From contig CAIVJW010000255.1 of the NCBI GenBank assembly GCA_903906315.1, positions 1 through 64,000 of the forward strand: DNA of 64,000 bases, read 5' to 3'. Source of the DNA: an uncultured delta proteobacterium. GTDB lineage: Bacteria > Myxococcota_A > Polyangia > Polyangiales > Polyangiaceae. Below, piece by piece: positions 16,568 through 25,430 of this stretch. The notes under the pieces were generated by a model. That model worked only from the letters and a program-made list of their open reading frames with translations. It did not search any database and was not told the origin of the DNA. Position 1 is the first letter of the stretch. The number at the start of each line of letters is the position of its first letter. The position numbers and the translations under genes were made by a program.

Positions 16568-17958
16568 CCGCCCTCGTACGCGCAGCGCAGGCCGGCGGAA
16601 GGCGACGCTCCGAACGACCGCCGGAAGGGCGCCGCCGTCGTCGAGAGGCCACCGTTCCAGTAGCTGCCGCGCGCGGCGCTCTGGCCCGCCGCCTGCGTGC
16701 AGACCGGATCGACGAGGATGCCCTGGCCGCCCCAGCACTCGGCGGAGAATGGCTGAAACTGGTCCTGTACCGCCTCTACCATGCTGCCGCCGAGATCGAG
16801 CACGCCGTCGCGCGACACGTCGCCCGGCGCGCCCGCGCACGCCGCCTGATGGCTACCGGCGGCCTCGATTCCCGGCCCGCACTCGGTCGCCACGCCGGGC
16901 GGTCCCTTGCGCGAGGCGCTCGTCGTGCAGCACGTCGCCTCCGAGTCACCCCAGGGATAGAGGCGCCCCTCGCCCCGCCCCCGCGCCGCGTGCTCCCATT
17001 GCGCCTCCGTCGGGAGCGCGCCGCCCGCGGCCTGGCATATCGAGGCAGCCGTCGCGGCCGTCACGCAGTTGATTGGCAGATCATCGCTCGAATCATGGGC
17101 GCTGCCGGTCCAGGTGCAGAGCGGCGAGAACGCGATCCCGGGAGTGCCCTTCGCGCTCGGCAGGGGGCCCGAGTAGGCGGCGAGGTCGCGCAAGCGACCG
17201 ACGGTGAACTCGATCTTGTCGAGGAAGAACGGGCGGATCCGGACGGGATGGAGGGGATAGGAGTCGCGCAGCTCGAGCTTGTCGTCGAGCCCCTGAAAGC
17301 CGATGTGCCCCAGCACGGAGAAGCCCCCCGGGATGCACACGGCGGTCGGCGGCCCTGCGCGGCCGCACGGCGCCTCGAGGGCGCCAGAGAACGTCCCCAC
17401 TCGACTCGAGGAGGGCGCGACGTCAGCCACGCCGTCGGCGGGGCGACCTCGCGGATGATCCGCGTCGATGCACGTCGCGAGCGCGCCGCCGAACGACGGG
17501 AGCATGCCGAGGCACGCGCCCCACAAGGTGACGGCGACGGTCCGGACGTCCGAGGGCTCGGGCACCTCGAGAACCCGGTCGACCGTCACCTCGGGCGGAG
17601 GGTCGAGGGTCGGGACGCCGTTCTCGTCGCCGGGAGACGAGAGGGCGGCACGAAAGAGCCGCAGGCGCAGGCGAATTGTCGACTGCCCCTCGGACGTCGG
17701 GACGCCGAACGAGATCGGCCAGTCGGCGACGTCGGGCACGAGGAAGGTGTGCAGGTCGTAGGGGGCCGCGCCGGACATCGGGAGGACGTCGATGCGGAGG
17801 GTGTCGACCACGGCGTCGGCGGAGATCTCCGGGTGCGAGTCCGACTGCAAGGCGGCAGGCAAATCCGTGTCGACGACGACGACGAGCTGCGGCCGCGCGG
17901 GCGCTTGGCTGGTGCACCCCAATGCGACCGCGGCGACCACCCCCAGGACACCGCGCAT
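16564..17958 (-). CDS. FGE-sulfatase-fold (SUMF1-like) lipoprotein, copy 2
   Basis: 464 residues from the ATG at 17958; the frame continues far upstream but is antisense to a kinase gene there. Lipobox ALGC at residues 12-15. The N-terminal beta domain (about 20-160) includes DWPISFGVPTSEGQS, matching AWPLSFGV in the next gene. The SUMF1-like domain (about 215-464) shows PGGFSVLGHIG, FFLDKIEFTVGRL, LPTEAQWEHAARG, LYPWGD, LDLGGSMVEAV and AGLRCAY. Several extra Cys (ATCCTTSA) occur in the loop before the end. The classical catalytic Cys pair is not seen. The two genes form a coupled tandem duplication, divergent from a Cys-rich lipoprotein gene. Confidence 0.85.
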   Translation of the reverse strand: MRGVLGVVAAVALGCTSQAPARPQLVVVVDTDLPAALQSDSHPEISADAVVDTLRIDVLPMSGAAPYDLHTFLVPDVADWPISFGVPTSEGQSTIRLRLRLFRAALSSPGDENGVPTLDPPPEVTVDRVLEVPEPSDVRTVAVTLWGACLGMLPSFGGALATCIDADHPRGRPADGVADVAPSSSRVGTFSGALEAPCGRAGPPTAVCIPGGFSVLGHIGFQGLDDKLELRDSYPLHPVRIRPFFLDKIEFTVGRLRDLAAYSGPLPSAKGTPGIAFSPLCTWTGSAHDSSDDLPINCVTAATAASICQAAGGALPTEAQWEHAARGRGEGRLYPWGDSEATCCTTSASRKGPPGVATECGPGIEAAGSHQAACAGAPGDVSRDGVLDLGGSMVEAVQDQFQPFSAECWGGQGILVDPVCTQAAGQSAARGSYWNGGLSTTAAPFRRSFGASPSAGLRCAYEGG

Positions 17959-18036
17959 CAGGGGCGGGACCGTATCATCTGCGCAATTGCGGCGAAAGGT
18001 GATACCCATCACACGATGTCGATTCGCGGAGGTCTC

Positions 18037-18984
18037 ATGTCGCACAGGGTCACGCACGTCGTCGCATGGGTTGTGGGGGCGGCCGCCGTGATCGGCCTCG
18101 CAGGCTGCGGGGCCGACTCGGCCGATCCGGGTGCGACCACCACCGCGGGCACGACGGCGACGGGCGGCGGCGGCGGAGCGGGGGGATCGTGCGGCTACGG
18201 CTGCAGCCCTTGCGGCGAGTGCGTGAAGACGGCGTGCGCGAGCGCGTTCGCGAAGTGCGACGGGGATCCCGAGTGCCCGGCGTACGCGGCGTGCGTGCTC
18301 GCTTGCCCCGCGGGCGCCGCGGGAGACGCCGACCCGGCGTGCGTGGACGCCTGCCCGACGGGGACGAGCTCCGCGTCGAAGCAAGCGGCCGCCGCCGTAC
18401 TCGCCTGCCGCACGGTCGGCGCGGGCACGAGCTGCGCCGAGTGCCACGTCACGGAGCACCCGCCCCCGAAGAACGCGCTCCTGAACGACACGTGCGGGCC
18501 GACGAAGGAGACGGACCCGTGCTTCCAGTGCGAGGAAGAGAAGTGCTGCGAATCCCAGGCCGCCTGCAATGCGGAGCCGGACTGCGCGGCGTACAAGGCG
18601 TGCTTCTCCGCCTGCCCGGCGAAGGACGGATCTCTGGACGCCACGTGCGTGTACGGCTGCGGGACGAGCCACAAGAACGGCGCCAACGCCTTCGGCGGGC
18701 TCTACGCCTGCATGAGCTACTACTGCGCGATAGAGCAGACCGTGTCGCGCTGCGACGAGGCGAAGCGGAGCCCGTGCCAGGTGTGCGCCTTCGAGACCTG
18801 CGGCGATCGGAGCGCCGACCTCGCCTCCGCGCCCGGCGGCTTCCTGCTCGTGCGCTGCATCGTGACGTGCGCGGTCGGCGACGAGGCCTGCGACGGCGCG
18901 TGCTACGCCAAGTACCCGGCCGCGCTCGACGCCTACCAGCGCTACGGCGAGTGCATCGCCGCGGCGTGCCCCAGCTGCTCGTGA
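18037..18984 (+). CDS. Cys-rich lipoprotein with repeated Cys modules
   Basis: 315 residues from the ATG at 18037, preceded by GGAGG four bases upstream; an ATG at 18016 is a weaker alternative. Lipobox LAGC at about residue 24, then a Thr/Gly linker (TTATGGGGGAGG). The mature part has more than 30 Cys in recurring units of the kind CxxCGECVKTAC, CPAYAACVLACP, CAAYKACFSACP and CQVCAFETCG, suggesting a disulfide-stabilised repeat protein on the cell surface. Such proteins are frequent in Polyangia and uncharacterised. It begins a probable plus-strand operon with a Ser/Thr kinase that starts four bases after its stop. Confidence 0.85.
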   Translation: MSHRVTHVVAWVVGAAAVIGLAGCGADSADPGATTTAGTTATGGGGGAGGSCGYGCSPCGECVKTACASAFAKCDGDPECPAYAACVLACPAGAAGDADPACVDACPTGTSSASKQAAAAVLACRTVGAGTSCAECHVTEHPPPKNALLNDTCGPTKETDPCFQCEEEKCCESQAACNAEPDCAAYKACFSACPAKDGSLDATCVYGCGTSHKNGANAFGGLYACMSYYCAIEQTVSRCDEAKRSPCQVCAFETCGDRSADLASAPGGFLLVRCIVTCAVGDEACDGACYAKYPAALDAYQRYGECIAAACPSCS

Positions 18985-18988
18985 GCGC

Positions 18989-20308
18989 ATGGTCCGGCAC
19001 GAAGGCCTGATCGTCGCCGGGAGGTACCAGCTCGACCGCCGGCTCGGCGCGGGCGGCATGGGCGAGGTCTGGTCCGCGACGCAGACGGTGACGCGCAAGC
19101 CCGTCGCCGTGAAGTTCCTGAACGACGAGGACGACCTCGGGACGCGGCGCCGCTTCCTGCGCGAAGCGCGGGCCGCGTGCGCGGTGCGGCACCCGAACGT
19201 CGTCCAGATCCACGATGTGGTGGAGCTCGACGGCGGCGCGCCCGCCATCGTGATGGAGCTCCTCCGCGGCGAGTCGCTCGAAGCGAAGCTCGATCGCGAC
19301 GGCCGCATGCCCCTCGGCGAGTGCGCGGCCGTGATGGCGCGCGTGGTCGCGGCGGTCGGAGCGGCCCACGCGGTCGGGGTCGTCCACCGCGACCTCAAGC
19401 CGGACAACATCTTCCTCGCCGACACGCCCGAGGGCGTCGACGTGAAGGTCCTCGACTTCGGGATCGCGAAGCTCACCGGGCTCGACGGAGACGCGGCGCA
19501 GACCGGCGGGCTCACGAACACCGGCACGATGCTCGGCACGCCCCACTACATGAGCCCGGAGCAGGCGTTCGGCGAGCAGCAGATCGACCACCGCGCGGAC
19601 ATCTGGGCGCTCGGGATCATCCTCTACCGGAGCCTCAGCGGCGTCTTGCCCACGCGCGCGGACAACATCGGCCAGATTCTCAAGATCATCCTCACGCGAT
19701 CGATACCGCCGCTCGGCGCGGCCGCGCCGGATCTGCCGACGGAGATCACGACGCTGGTCGACCGGATGCTCGAGCCCGAGGCAGCCGACCGGCCCGCCGA
19801 TCTGCGCGAGGTCAAGGCCATCCTCGAGCGCTACGCGGGCGTCGAGGTCGCGGCCTTCGACGCGCCCGCGCCGAGCCTCACCGAGGCGACCGCCCAGACC
19901 ACTTCGCGCGCCACCGCGGCGCCACGTCGACGCCTCGGCGCGGCGTCGATCCTGCTCGCGGGGGTCGCGCTCGCGGCGCTCGTGGCCACCGCGGGCGTCA
20001 CGCTCGGGGGGGCGCGCAAGGGCAGCGTTCCGGCGACGATCGCGCCTGCGGCCGGCGCCACCGCAGGCGGCGCGCCGACCGACGCGCCCGCGGACCCGAC
20101 GCGACCTGGCCCGGCCCCGCCTGCGCCGAGCGCCGAGAGCGCGCCCCCGTTCGCTTCGGCGGCGATCTCCGCACCTGCCGGCGCGAAGCGCGCGACGCCG
20201 CAGCCGGCCACCGCGCGCGCGTCGACCACCGCGCCCGCGCCCGCGCCCGCGCCCGCGAAATCGGCCGCACCCTCGCTGGGTGGCGTGATCGAAAAGCCCA
20301 ATTTCTGA
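18989..20308 (+). CDS. transmembrane Ser/Thr protein kinase (Hanks type)
   Basis: 439 residues. Kinase domain about 11-285: GAGGMGEVW at 20-28, Lys42, HRDLKPDN at about 133, DFGIAK at about 156, TMLGTPHYMSPEQ as activation segment. A membrane helix lies at about 320-340, followed by an Ala/Pro/Thr-rich tail ending GGVIEKPNF. It starts four bases after the Cys-rich lipoprotein and is followed after 182 bases by a second kinase with a closely similar activation segment (AFGE, IDHRADIWALGI), so the two kinases look like a local duplication. Substrates are unknown. Confidence 0.95.
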   Translation: MVRHEGLIVAGRYQLDRRLGAGGMGEVWSATQTVTRKPVAVKFLNDEDDLGTRRRFLREARAACAVRHPNVVQIHDVVELDGGAPAIVMELLRGESLEAKLDRDGRMPLGECAAVMARVVAAVGAAHAVGVVHRDLKPDNIFLADTPEGVDVKVLDFGIAKLTGLDGDAAQTGGLTNTGTMLGTPHYMSPEQAFGEQQIDHRADIWALGIILYRSLSGVLPTRADNIGQILKIILTRSIPPLGAAAPDLPTEITTLVDRMLEPEAADRPADLREVKAILERYAGVEVAAFDAPAPSLTEATAQTTSRATAAPRRRLGAASILLAGVALAALVATAGVTLGGARKGSVPATIAPAAGATAGGAPTDAPADPTRPGPAPPAPSAESAPPFASAAISAPAGAKRATPQPATARASTTAPAPAPAPAKSAAPSLGGVIEKPNF

Positions 20309-20490
20309 GCCGTGGATTGCCGCTTTCAGATACCCTCCCACCATGAAGCGAGCGGAGGAGTCCCGGCGAGCGATCGCGCCCGCCAACTCGCGCGTCGCGC
20401 ACGCGACGACGGCGAGCCACGCGCCGGCCTGCGCCGACGGGCTTGCGCGCACCCCGTCCGCGTCCGCGTCTCGGGACCGATAGGAGCCGC

Positions 20491-21720
20491 ATGAACGTGG
20501 GCCTCGCCCCGGGAGCCGTCGTTCACGGCTATCGACTCGAGGCCGAGATCGGTCGGGGCGGCATGGGCGTCGTCCACCGCGCCGTGCGGCTCGACACGGG
20601 CGCGCGCGTCGCCATCAAGTCCATGCTCCCCGAGGTGGCCGAGCGCCCCCTGTTCCGCAAGCGCTTCCTGCGCGAGGCGCGCGCCGCGATGGTCGTGTCT
20701 CACCCGAACATCGTGCGGATCTACGAGGTGTTCGAGCAGGCCGGGACTCCGATGCTCGCGATGGAGCTGCTCGAGGGCGAGTCGCTCGAGGCCCTGCTCG
20801 AGCGCGAGACGCGCATCCCGATTGGCCGGCTCGCGCGCATCCTCGTGTACGTGACGAGCGCCCTCGGCACCGCCCACTCGCTCGGCATCGTGCACCGCGA
20901 CATCAAACCCGAGAACATCTTCGTCTGCGGCGACACGCAGGATGTGAAGGTGCTCGACTTCGGCATCGCGAAGTTCACCGCGACCGAGGGGAGCACCGCC
21001 GCCACGGCCGCGCTGACGCGCACGGGCGCGCTCCTCGGGACGCCGTATTACATGGCTCCCGAGCAGGCCTTCGGCGAAAAGCGCATCGATCACCGCGCGG
21101 ACGTGTGGGCGCTGGGTATCGTGATCTACCGCTGTCTCTCGGGGACGCTGCCGACGATGGGCCCGAGTTTCGGCGAGATCTTCCGCAAGGTGGTCGCGGC
21201 GAAGTTCGCTCCCCTCTCCACGCTCGTGCCGGACATCCCCCCCGAGATCGAGGACCTCGTGCGGCGCATGCTGCAGGCGCGGCCCGACGATCGTCCGGCG
21301 GACTTGCGCGAGGTCCACGCGGTGCTCGCTCGCTACGCCGCGCTCCCGGCGCCCACGTTCGGGGCCGCGGTGCAGCCCATCTGGGACGAGAGCTCGGCCA
21401 CGCAGATCCCGACGCCGACGAGCGCAGGCGCCCCGACCGATGCCCCCGCGAGGCCCGCGGCGACGAGTGGCCTGCAGCTCCGCGCGAGCGCGCTGCCGAG
21501 GGCCGGGCTCACCCCCACCGGGACGCTCGCCATGGATCCGCCCTGGCAATCGGGCGCGCGCGGCCACGCGCCTTCCTCGCCGACCGCCCCCCGCTCCGAC
21601 GACGCGAGCGGGCCGCCCTCGCCATCGGCCGCCGGCGCACCGAAGGTCTGGGTCTTCGCGGTCGTCGCAGCGCTTTCCCTCATCGCCCTCGCGGTGGCCA
21701 TCCTGCTGGGCCGACGGTGA
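20491..21720 (+). CDS. tail-anchored Ser/Thr protein kinase
   Basis: 409 residues from the ATG at 20491 with AGGAG just upstream; 16 extra codons upstream are possible but lack a site. Kinase domain about 12-285: GRGGMGVVH at 21-29, Lys43, HRDIKPEN at about 135, DFGIAK at about 153, LLGTPYYMAPEQAFGE. A Pro/Ser/Ala linker follows. A single hydrophobic helix (VWVFAVVAALSLIALAVAILL) lies at the extreme C terminus and ends GRR, so nothing sizeable projects outside, unlike the two other kinases. It converges on the exopolysaccharide locus, whose first gene on that side ends at 21774. Confidence 0.95.
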   Translation: MNVGLAPGAVVHGYRLEAEIGRGGMGVVHRAVRLDTGARVAIKSMLPEVAERPLFRKRFLREARAAMVVSHPNIVRIYEVFEQAGTPMLAMELLEGESLEALLERETRIPIGRLARILVYVTSALGTAHSLGIVHRDIKPENIFVCGDTQDVKVLDFGIAKFTATEGSTAATAALTRTGALLGTPYYMAPEQAFGEKRIDHRADVWALGIVIYRCLSGTLPTMGPSFGEIFRKVVAAKFAPLSTLVPDIPPEIEDLVRRMLQARPDDRPADLREVHAVLARYAALPAPTFGAAVQPIWDESSATQIPTPTSAGAPTDAPARPAATSGLQLRASALPRAGLTPTGTLAMDPPWQSGARGHAPSSPTAPRSDDASGPPSPSAAGAPKVWVFAVVAALSLIALAVAILLGRR

Positions 21721-21773
21721 CGCGCGACGGGTGACCCCGGGGCCCCGCTCGCCGCGGCCGCCTCGCCGTCACG

Positions 21774-22748
21774 TCAAGCGTCGACCAGCACGGCTCCGAG
21801 GATCGGCGCCGGGTCGAGCTGCTCGATGGCCTGGCGCAGGCTGCGACCGGTGGAGCGCTGCGCGAGCGTCGCGATCAGGACGCCGTCGACCGCGTCGACG
21901 ACCAGGTTGACGTCGGCCGATCCGAGCACGGGCGGCGTGTCGACGACGATGAAGTCGTAGCCGGCGAGGCGGAGGCGCTGCATGGCGAGGCCGAAGGCGA
22001 CGTGGTCGAGCACGACCGGACGGGTCGCCTGATCGTCGACCGCGATCACGTGCAGACGCGACCCCACGATCTCGACGACCGACCACGGATCGCGCGGCGC
22101 CTCGCGGTGTCGATCGAGCTGCGCGACGAGGCCCTCCGGAGGCTTGAACCCGAGCATGCGGGCCAGCACGGGCGTGCGAAAATTCGCCTCGACGAGCAGG
22201 GTCTTCGCGCCGCCCCCCTCGGCGAGCGCCATCGCGAGGTTGACCGCGCACGTCGTCTTGCCCTCGCCCGGCCCGGCGCTCGTCACGGCGACGACGCGCA
22301 CGTCGGTCGCGGCGAGGCGGATACGCAGGCTCCGAAACGCCGCCGCGCGCGGCCCGTACGGCTCGCGAGCGAGCACCAGGCGAGAGTCGAGCTGCTGCGG
22401 GAGCTCCGCGGCCCACACGTCGATCGGCGTCTCGGGCAGCGGCGAGCCGGGCGGCTCGGACCGCTCGGAACGCGCACGGCGGACGGGCTCGTGCACGGTC
22501 AGCCCGTCGTCGCGCACGCGCACGAGGCCCGCGCTCGCCCCGAGCAGGCGCGGCGCCTCGCGGCGGGCGCTGTTCGGCGAATCCTCGGGGTCCTCGGCCC
22601 GGCCGGCGACGTCGCGATCGCCCGGCTCCCCGCTCACGCCGCCGTCCGACGCGACCTTGCCCGCTTCGCCGCGATCCTCGAGCGGCCCGTCCGCCTCGCC
22701 GGTCGCACCGCCTGCGCGGTCCGATCGTCCCGCGACCGCGTCATCCAC
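21774..22748 (-). CDS. BY-kinase/CpsD-like ATPase without Tyr cluster
   Basis: 324 residues. The first 120 are disordered, rich in Gly, Asp, Arg and Glu. The P-loop ATPase domain follows: Walker A GPGEGKTT at 159-166, A-prime LLVEANFRT at about 184-192 (Glu in place of the usual Asp), Walker B-like FIVVDTPPVLGSAD at about 254. In typical BY-kinases a tyrosine-rich tail follows; here the protein stops right after VLVDA with no Tyr cluster. The start overlaps the end of the upstream chain-length gene by 8 bp. In myxobacteria the co-polymerase and kinase are often separate proteins, as here. It should regulate polymerisation and export of the polysaccharide at the inner membrane. Confidence 0.85.
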   Translation of the reverse strand: MDDAVAGRSDRAGGATGEADGPLEDRGEAGKVASDGGVSGEPGDRDVAGRAEDPEDSPNSARREAPRLLGASAGLVRVRDDGLTVHEPVRRARSERSEPPGSPLPETPIDVWAAELPQQLDSRLVLAREPYGPRAAAFRSLRIRLAATDVRVVAVTSAGPGEGKTTCAVNLAMALAEGGGAKTLLVEANFRTPVLARMLGFKPPEGLVAQLDRHREAPRDPWSVVEIVGSRLHVIAVDDQATRPVVLDHVAFGLAMQRLRLAGYDFIVVDTPPVLGSADVNLVVDAVDGVLIATLAQRSTGRSLRQAIEQLDPAPILGAVLVDA

Positions 22749-24345
22749 GGCGACGCTCCTTCTGCCGCGGCGCGCGCGGCACGACCGCGAGGACCGGCAC
22801 GAGCCGCACGTCGCCGGCGGCGTAGATCCGGTCGTCGAGCAGGGCGAACAGGGACGCGACGATCGCGCCGAGGACGCCGCCGGCGGCGAGGATCGCGGCG
22901 AGGTACCGGGATCGGCCCGGGGTGAACGGGCGCACCGGCTTGTACGCCGGATCGATGATCGCGAGCTGCGACGCGAACCCGCCGAACTCCGAGCTCGCGG
23001 CGATCTGGGCCTTGAAGTAGTTCGCCTCGAGCTGCTCGTTGCGCAGGCGCGCCTCGCCGACGTCGCGAGCCAGGCGCGCCCACTCCGTCTCGAGGGCGAC
23101 GACGCGATTCGAAGGCGCGTCGGCGTCAGCCACGACGGCCCGCTTGGACGGCGCCTTGGCCGAGTCGCTGGCGCGGAGGGCCGGGATCTCGGCCTCGATC
23201 TTGCGGAGCTGGGCCTCGAGGCCCTCCTTTTCCGACGACCCCGTCGACGCGGACGGCCGCGGGGCCGCGGTGGAGATCGCGGCCACCGCGCGGGCTAGCG
23301 CCGACTCCGCGGCCTGCACGCGGGCGCTCGCCGCGCGCACGTCCGGGTGCTGCTCCGTGTACGTCGCCTGCGCCTGGCCCAGCGCGCGCTTGGCGGACCC
23401 GAGCTCGGCGTCCGCGGCAGACTTTGCCGCGGCGAGCACCGGGTCGACGGCGGCCGGGCTCTTCACGCCGGCCTCGATGTCCGCGATGCGCTTCTTGATG
23501 CGGGGAATCTGGCGCTCGAGCGCCTGGAGCGGCGAGCTCGCGGGGGGCCCCGCGACCGCCGCCGCCGCCTCGCCCCGCTGCTGCGCGCGGATCGACGCGC
23601 CCTGGGTCTGCGTGGGCTCGAAGGCGAACTCGGGGTGCTCGGCGAGGAACCTCGCGAACTCGGTCTCGCGGCGCTTGAGGTCGTCTTCGGTGCGGCGCTT
23701 CTCGGCGTCGAGGAAGTCCTTGGTCCCGCGCGCGCGGTCCTGGCGCAGCCGCGAGTCCTCGTCGACGAGCTCGTCGGCGAGGCGGGCGGTGACCGCCTGC
23801 ACCTCCTCGGGCGACGAGCCCTCGAAGGAGATGGCGAACGTGTCCATGCTGCGCGCCTTGAAGCTCGTCCGCAGGCGAAACTCCTCGACCGCGTCGATCA
23901 TCCCGCGACGGTCGACGAGGTCCTCGTAGAGCTTGAACTCGGTGACGAGCTTCTCGAGTCGCGTGCGCGCGAGCAGCTGCTCGCGCAGCCGGTTGCCGAT
24001 GTTGCGATCGGCGCCCCCGCCGGACGGCTCGCCCAGCACGCTCGATCGGATGCCCTCACGGTAGAGGATGACCGTCTCCGATCGGAACTTGGGCTTGAAG
24101 AGCATCAGGAAGACGACGCAGCCGACGACGGCGAGGCCGACGCCGATCGACGCGACCCACCAGAAGCGGGTGACACGGCGCAGGAGCCCGATCGCGCGGT
24201 CCACCTGCTCGCGCGGCCCGAGGCTCGGCGGCTGCGCGGGCGCCGTCGAGGGCCCGGGCCCGAACGACGCGCTGGGCAGCGCAGGCGGCGGGACCGATCC
24301 GAACGATCCGGGGGGCCTCGAGCGAGCTGGTGGCTTCGAGTACAT
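22741..24345 (-). CDS. Wzz/GumC-type chain-length co-polymerase
   Basis: 534 residues from the ATG at 24345. The Pro-rich cytoplasmic N terminus is followed by a membrane helix at about 62-83, a long periplasmic region with coiled coils (about 170-440: FLDAEKRRTEDDLKRRETEF, LEAQLRKIEAEIP) and a second helix at about 485-503, preceded by the Wzz-type proline motif AYKPVRPFTPGR. This is a polysaccharide co-polymerase that sets chain length. Its C-terminal kinase domain is absent and supplied by the next gene. A strong ribosome binding site (AGGAGGG, 24349-24355) overlaps the stop of the preceding gene, so the minus-strand genes from 25367 to 21774 form one coupled unit. Confidence 0.9.
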   Translation of the reverse strand: MYSKPPARSRPPGSFGSVPPPALPSASFGPGPSTAPAQPPSLGPREQVDRAIGLLRRVTRFWWVASIGVGLAVVGCVVFLMLFKPKFRSETVILYREGIRSSVLGEPSGGGADRNIGNRLREQLLARTRLEKLVTEFKLYEDLVDRRGMIDAVEEFRLRTSFKARSMDTFAISFEGSSPEEVQAVTARLADELVDEDSRLRQDRARGTKDFLDAEKRRTEDDLKRRETEFARFLAEHPEFAFEPTQTQGASIRAQQRGEAAAAVAGPPASSPLQALERQIPRIKKRIADIEAGVKSPAAVDPVLAAAKSAADAELGSAKRALGQAQATYTEQHPDVRAASARVQAAESALARAVAAISTAAPRPSASTGSSEKEGLEAQLRKIEAEIPALRASDSAKAPSKRAVVADADAPSNRVVALETEWARLARDVGEARLRNEQLEANYFKAQIAASSEFGGFASQLAIIDPAYKPVRPFTPGRSRYLAAILAAGGVLGAIVASLFALLDDRIYAAGDVRLVPVLAVVPRAPRQKERRRG

Positions 24346-24348
24346 CGG

Positions 24349-24355
24349 CCCTCCT
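24349..24355 (-). promoter_or_regulatory. strong ribosome binding site inside upstream stop
   Basis: AGGAGGG lies three bases before the ATG at 24345 and overlaps the TAG (24354-24356) of the upstream gene. It fixes the start of the co-polymerase and indicates translational coupling. Confidence 0.7.
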
Positions 24356-25367
24356 AGTCTATGACATCCGAGACGTCGCGACGATGCGACGGGCTGCCGT
24401 GGTGGCCCCCGTACGCGTCGACGTGCCCCACGAGCCGCAGGCCGAGGCGCCTCACGTCGTCCGGCACGCGGATCCTCCGATCGAACGCGCCGAAGCCGAT
24501 CGCGACGACCGGGAGCGCGCCGGCGAACGCGGCGAGGCCGAGCACGAGCAGCGACACCCACGCGGGCCGCGGGCGCGCCGCGACCCCGGCGTCGACGACG
24601 TCGAACCGCACGCCGAGGCGCTGCTTCTCGCTGGCGAGCGACAGGTCGAGCGACGCGGCGAACCGCTGCGTCGACCCGAGCCGCACCTTCGCCGCCTCGA
24701 GGTCGTCCTCGAGCCGCTTGGCCTCGACCCCGCTGCGCCCCCGGGCCGCCGCGAGGGCCTCGACGCGACGATCGACGTCCTCGCGAGCCTGCTCGCTGCT
24801 CTGCCCGGCAGACACGATCGCGACCTCGACCTGCTCGGTCCTGCCGGCGGACTCCTGCTCGATGACGAGGTCGGCGAGCTCGCGCGCGACGGTCAGGGCG
24901 AGCACGGGGTCCTTGTTCGCGTAGCCGACCACGATGCGCGCCGAGCGCGCGGGGTCGCCGTAGTAGCGGTCCTCGAGGAAGAAGTTGCGGTAGGTGACGA
25001 CGTCGATGTCCTCCTTGAAGCTCTGGACGGCGAAGTTCTCGTCGCGGTCGAGCCACTTCGGGTCGATCGAGTGCTCGCGCAGGATGGGCACGAGGCGCGG
25101 CGCCGTGAACACCGCGTCGACGACGTGCTCGCGGAGGCGTCCGATCGGCTTCGGCCCGACCATCGTCCCATCCAGGCTCTCGGTCACGCGCAAGACGACC
25201 TCCGCCGGGTAGACGGGCGGTCGAAGCGCGCTCCGCCCCACGACGACGAGCGTCAAGAGGAGCGTCACCGAGAGGACGCGCAGGGGCTGGGCGCGTGCGC
25301 GACGGATCAGGCGGGCTGCCTCGCGACCCGCGTCGCGGAGGCCGGGCTCGCGCTCGACCAGGCTCAC
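24354..25367 (-). CDS. second Wzz-like membrane protein
   Basis: 337 residues from a GTG start. Membrane helix at about 30-46, then a Wzz-type beta-strand region (VYPAEVVLRVTESLDG), a periplasmic helical region with coiled coil at about 190-245 (VDRRVEALAAARGR, RLEDDLEAAKVRL) and a second helix at about 265-285. The C terminus (GGHHGSPSHRRD) is His-rich and cytoplasmic. It is shorter than, and different in sequence from, the neighbouring co-polymerase. It could be a second chain-length factor or a structural partner of the first. The proline motif is less clear than in the neighbour. Confidence 0.75.
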   Translation of the reverse strand: MSLVEREPGLRDAGREAARLIRRARAQPLRVLSVTLLLTLVVVGRSALRPPVYPAEVVLRVTESLDGTMVGPKPIGRLREHVVDAVFTAPRLVPILREHSIDPKWLDRDENFAVQSFKEDIDVVTYRNFFLEDRYYGDPARSARIVVGYANKDPVLALTVARELADLVIEQESAGRTEQVEVAIVSAGQSSEQAREDVDRRVEALAAARGRSGVEAKRLEDDLEAAKVRLGSTQRFAASLDLSLASEKQRLGVRFDVVDAGVAARPRPAWVSLLVLGLAAFAGALPVVAIGFGAFDRRIRVPDDVRRLGLRLVGHVDAYGGHHGSPSHRRDVSDVID

Positions 25368-25430
25368 CGCCGCGCCCCTCGCGAGGCGAGGCGCCGACGG
25401 CTGGGCGAGGAGTTGGCCTTCATGGCCGCG

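Noticed and set aside
16564-19539. 991-codon minus-strand frame including the second FGE-fold protein
   Set aside because: Only the part from the ATG at 17958 has a signal peptide and domains. The upstream part is antisense to the Cys-rich lipoprotein and kinase genes.
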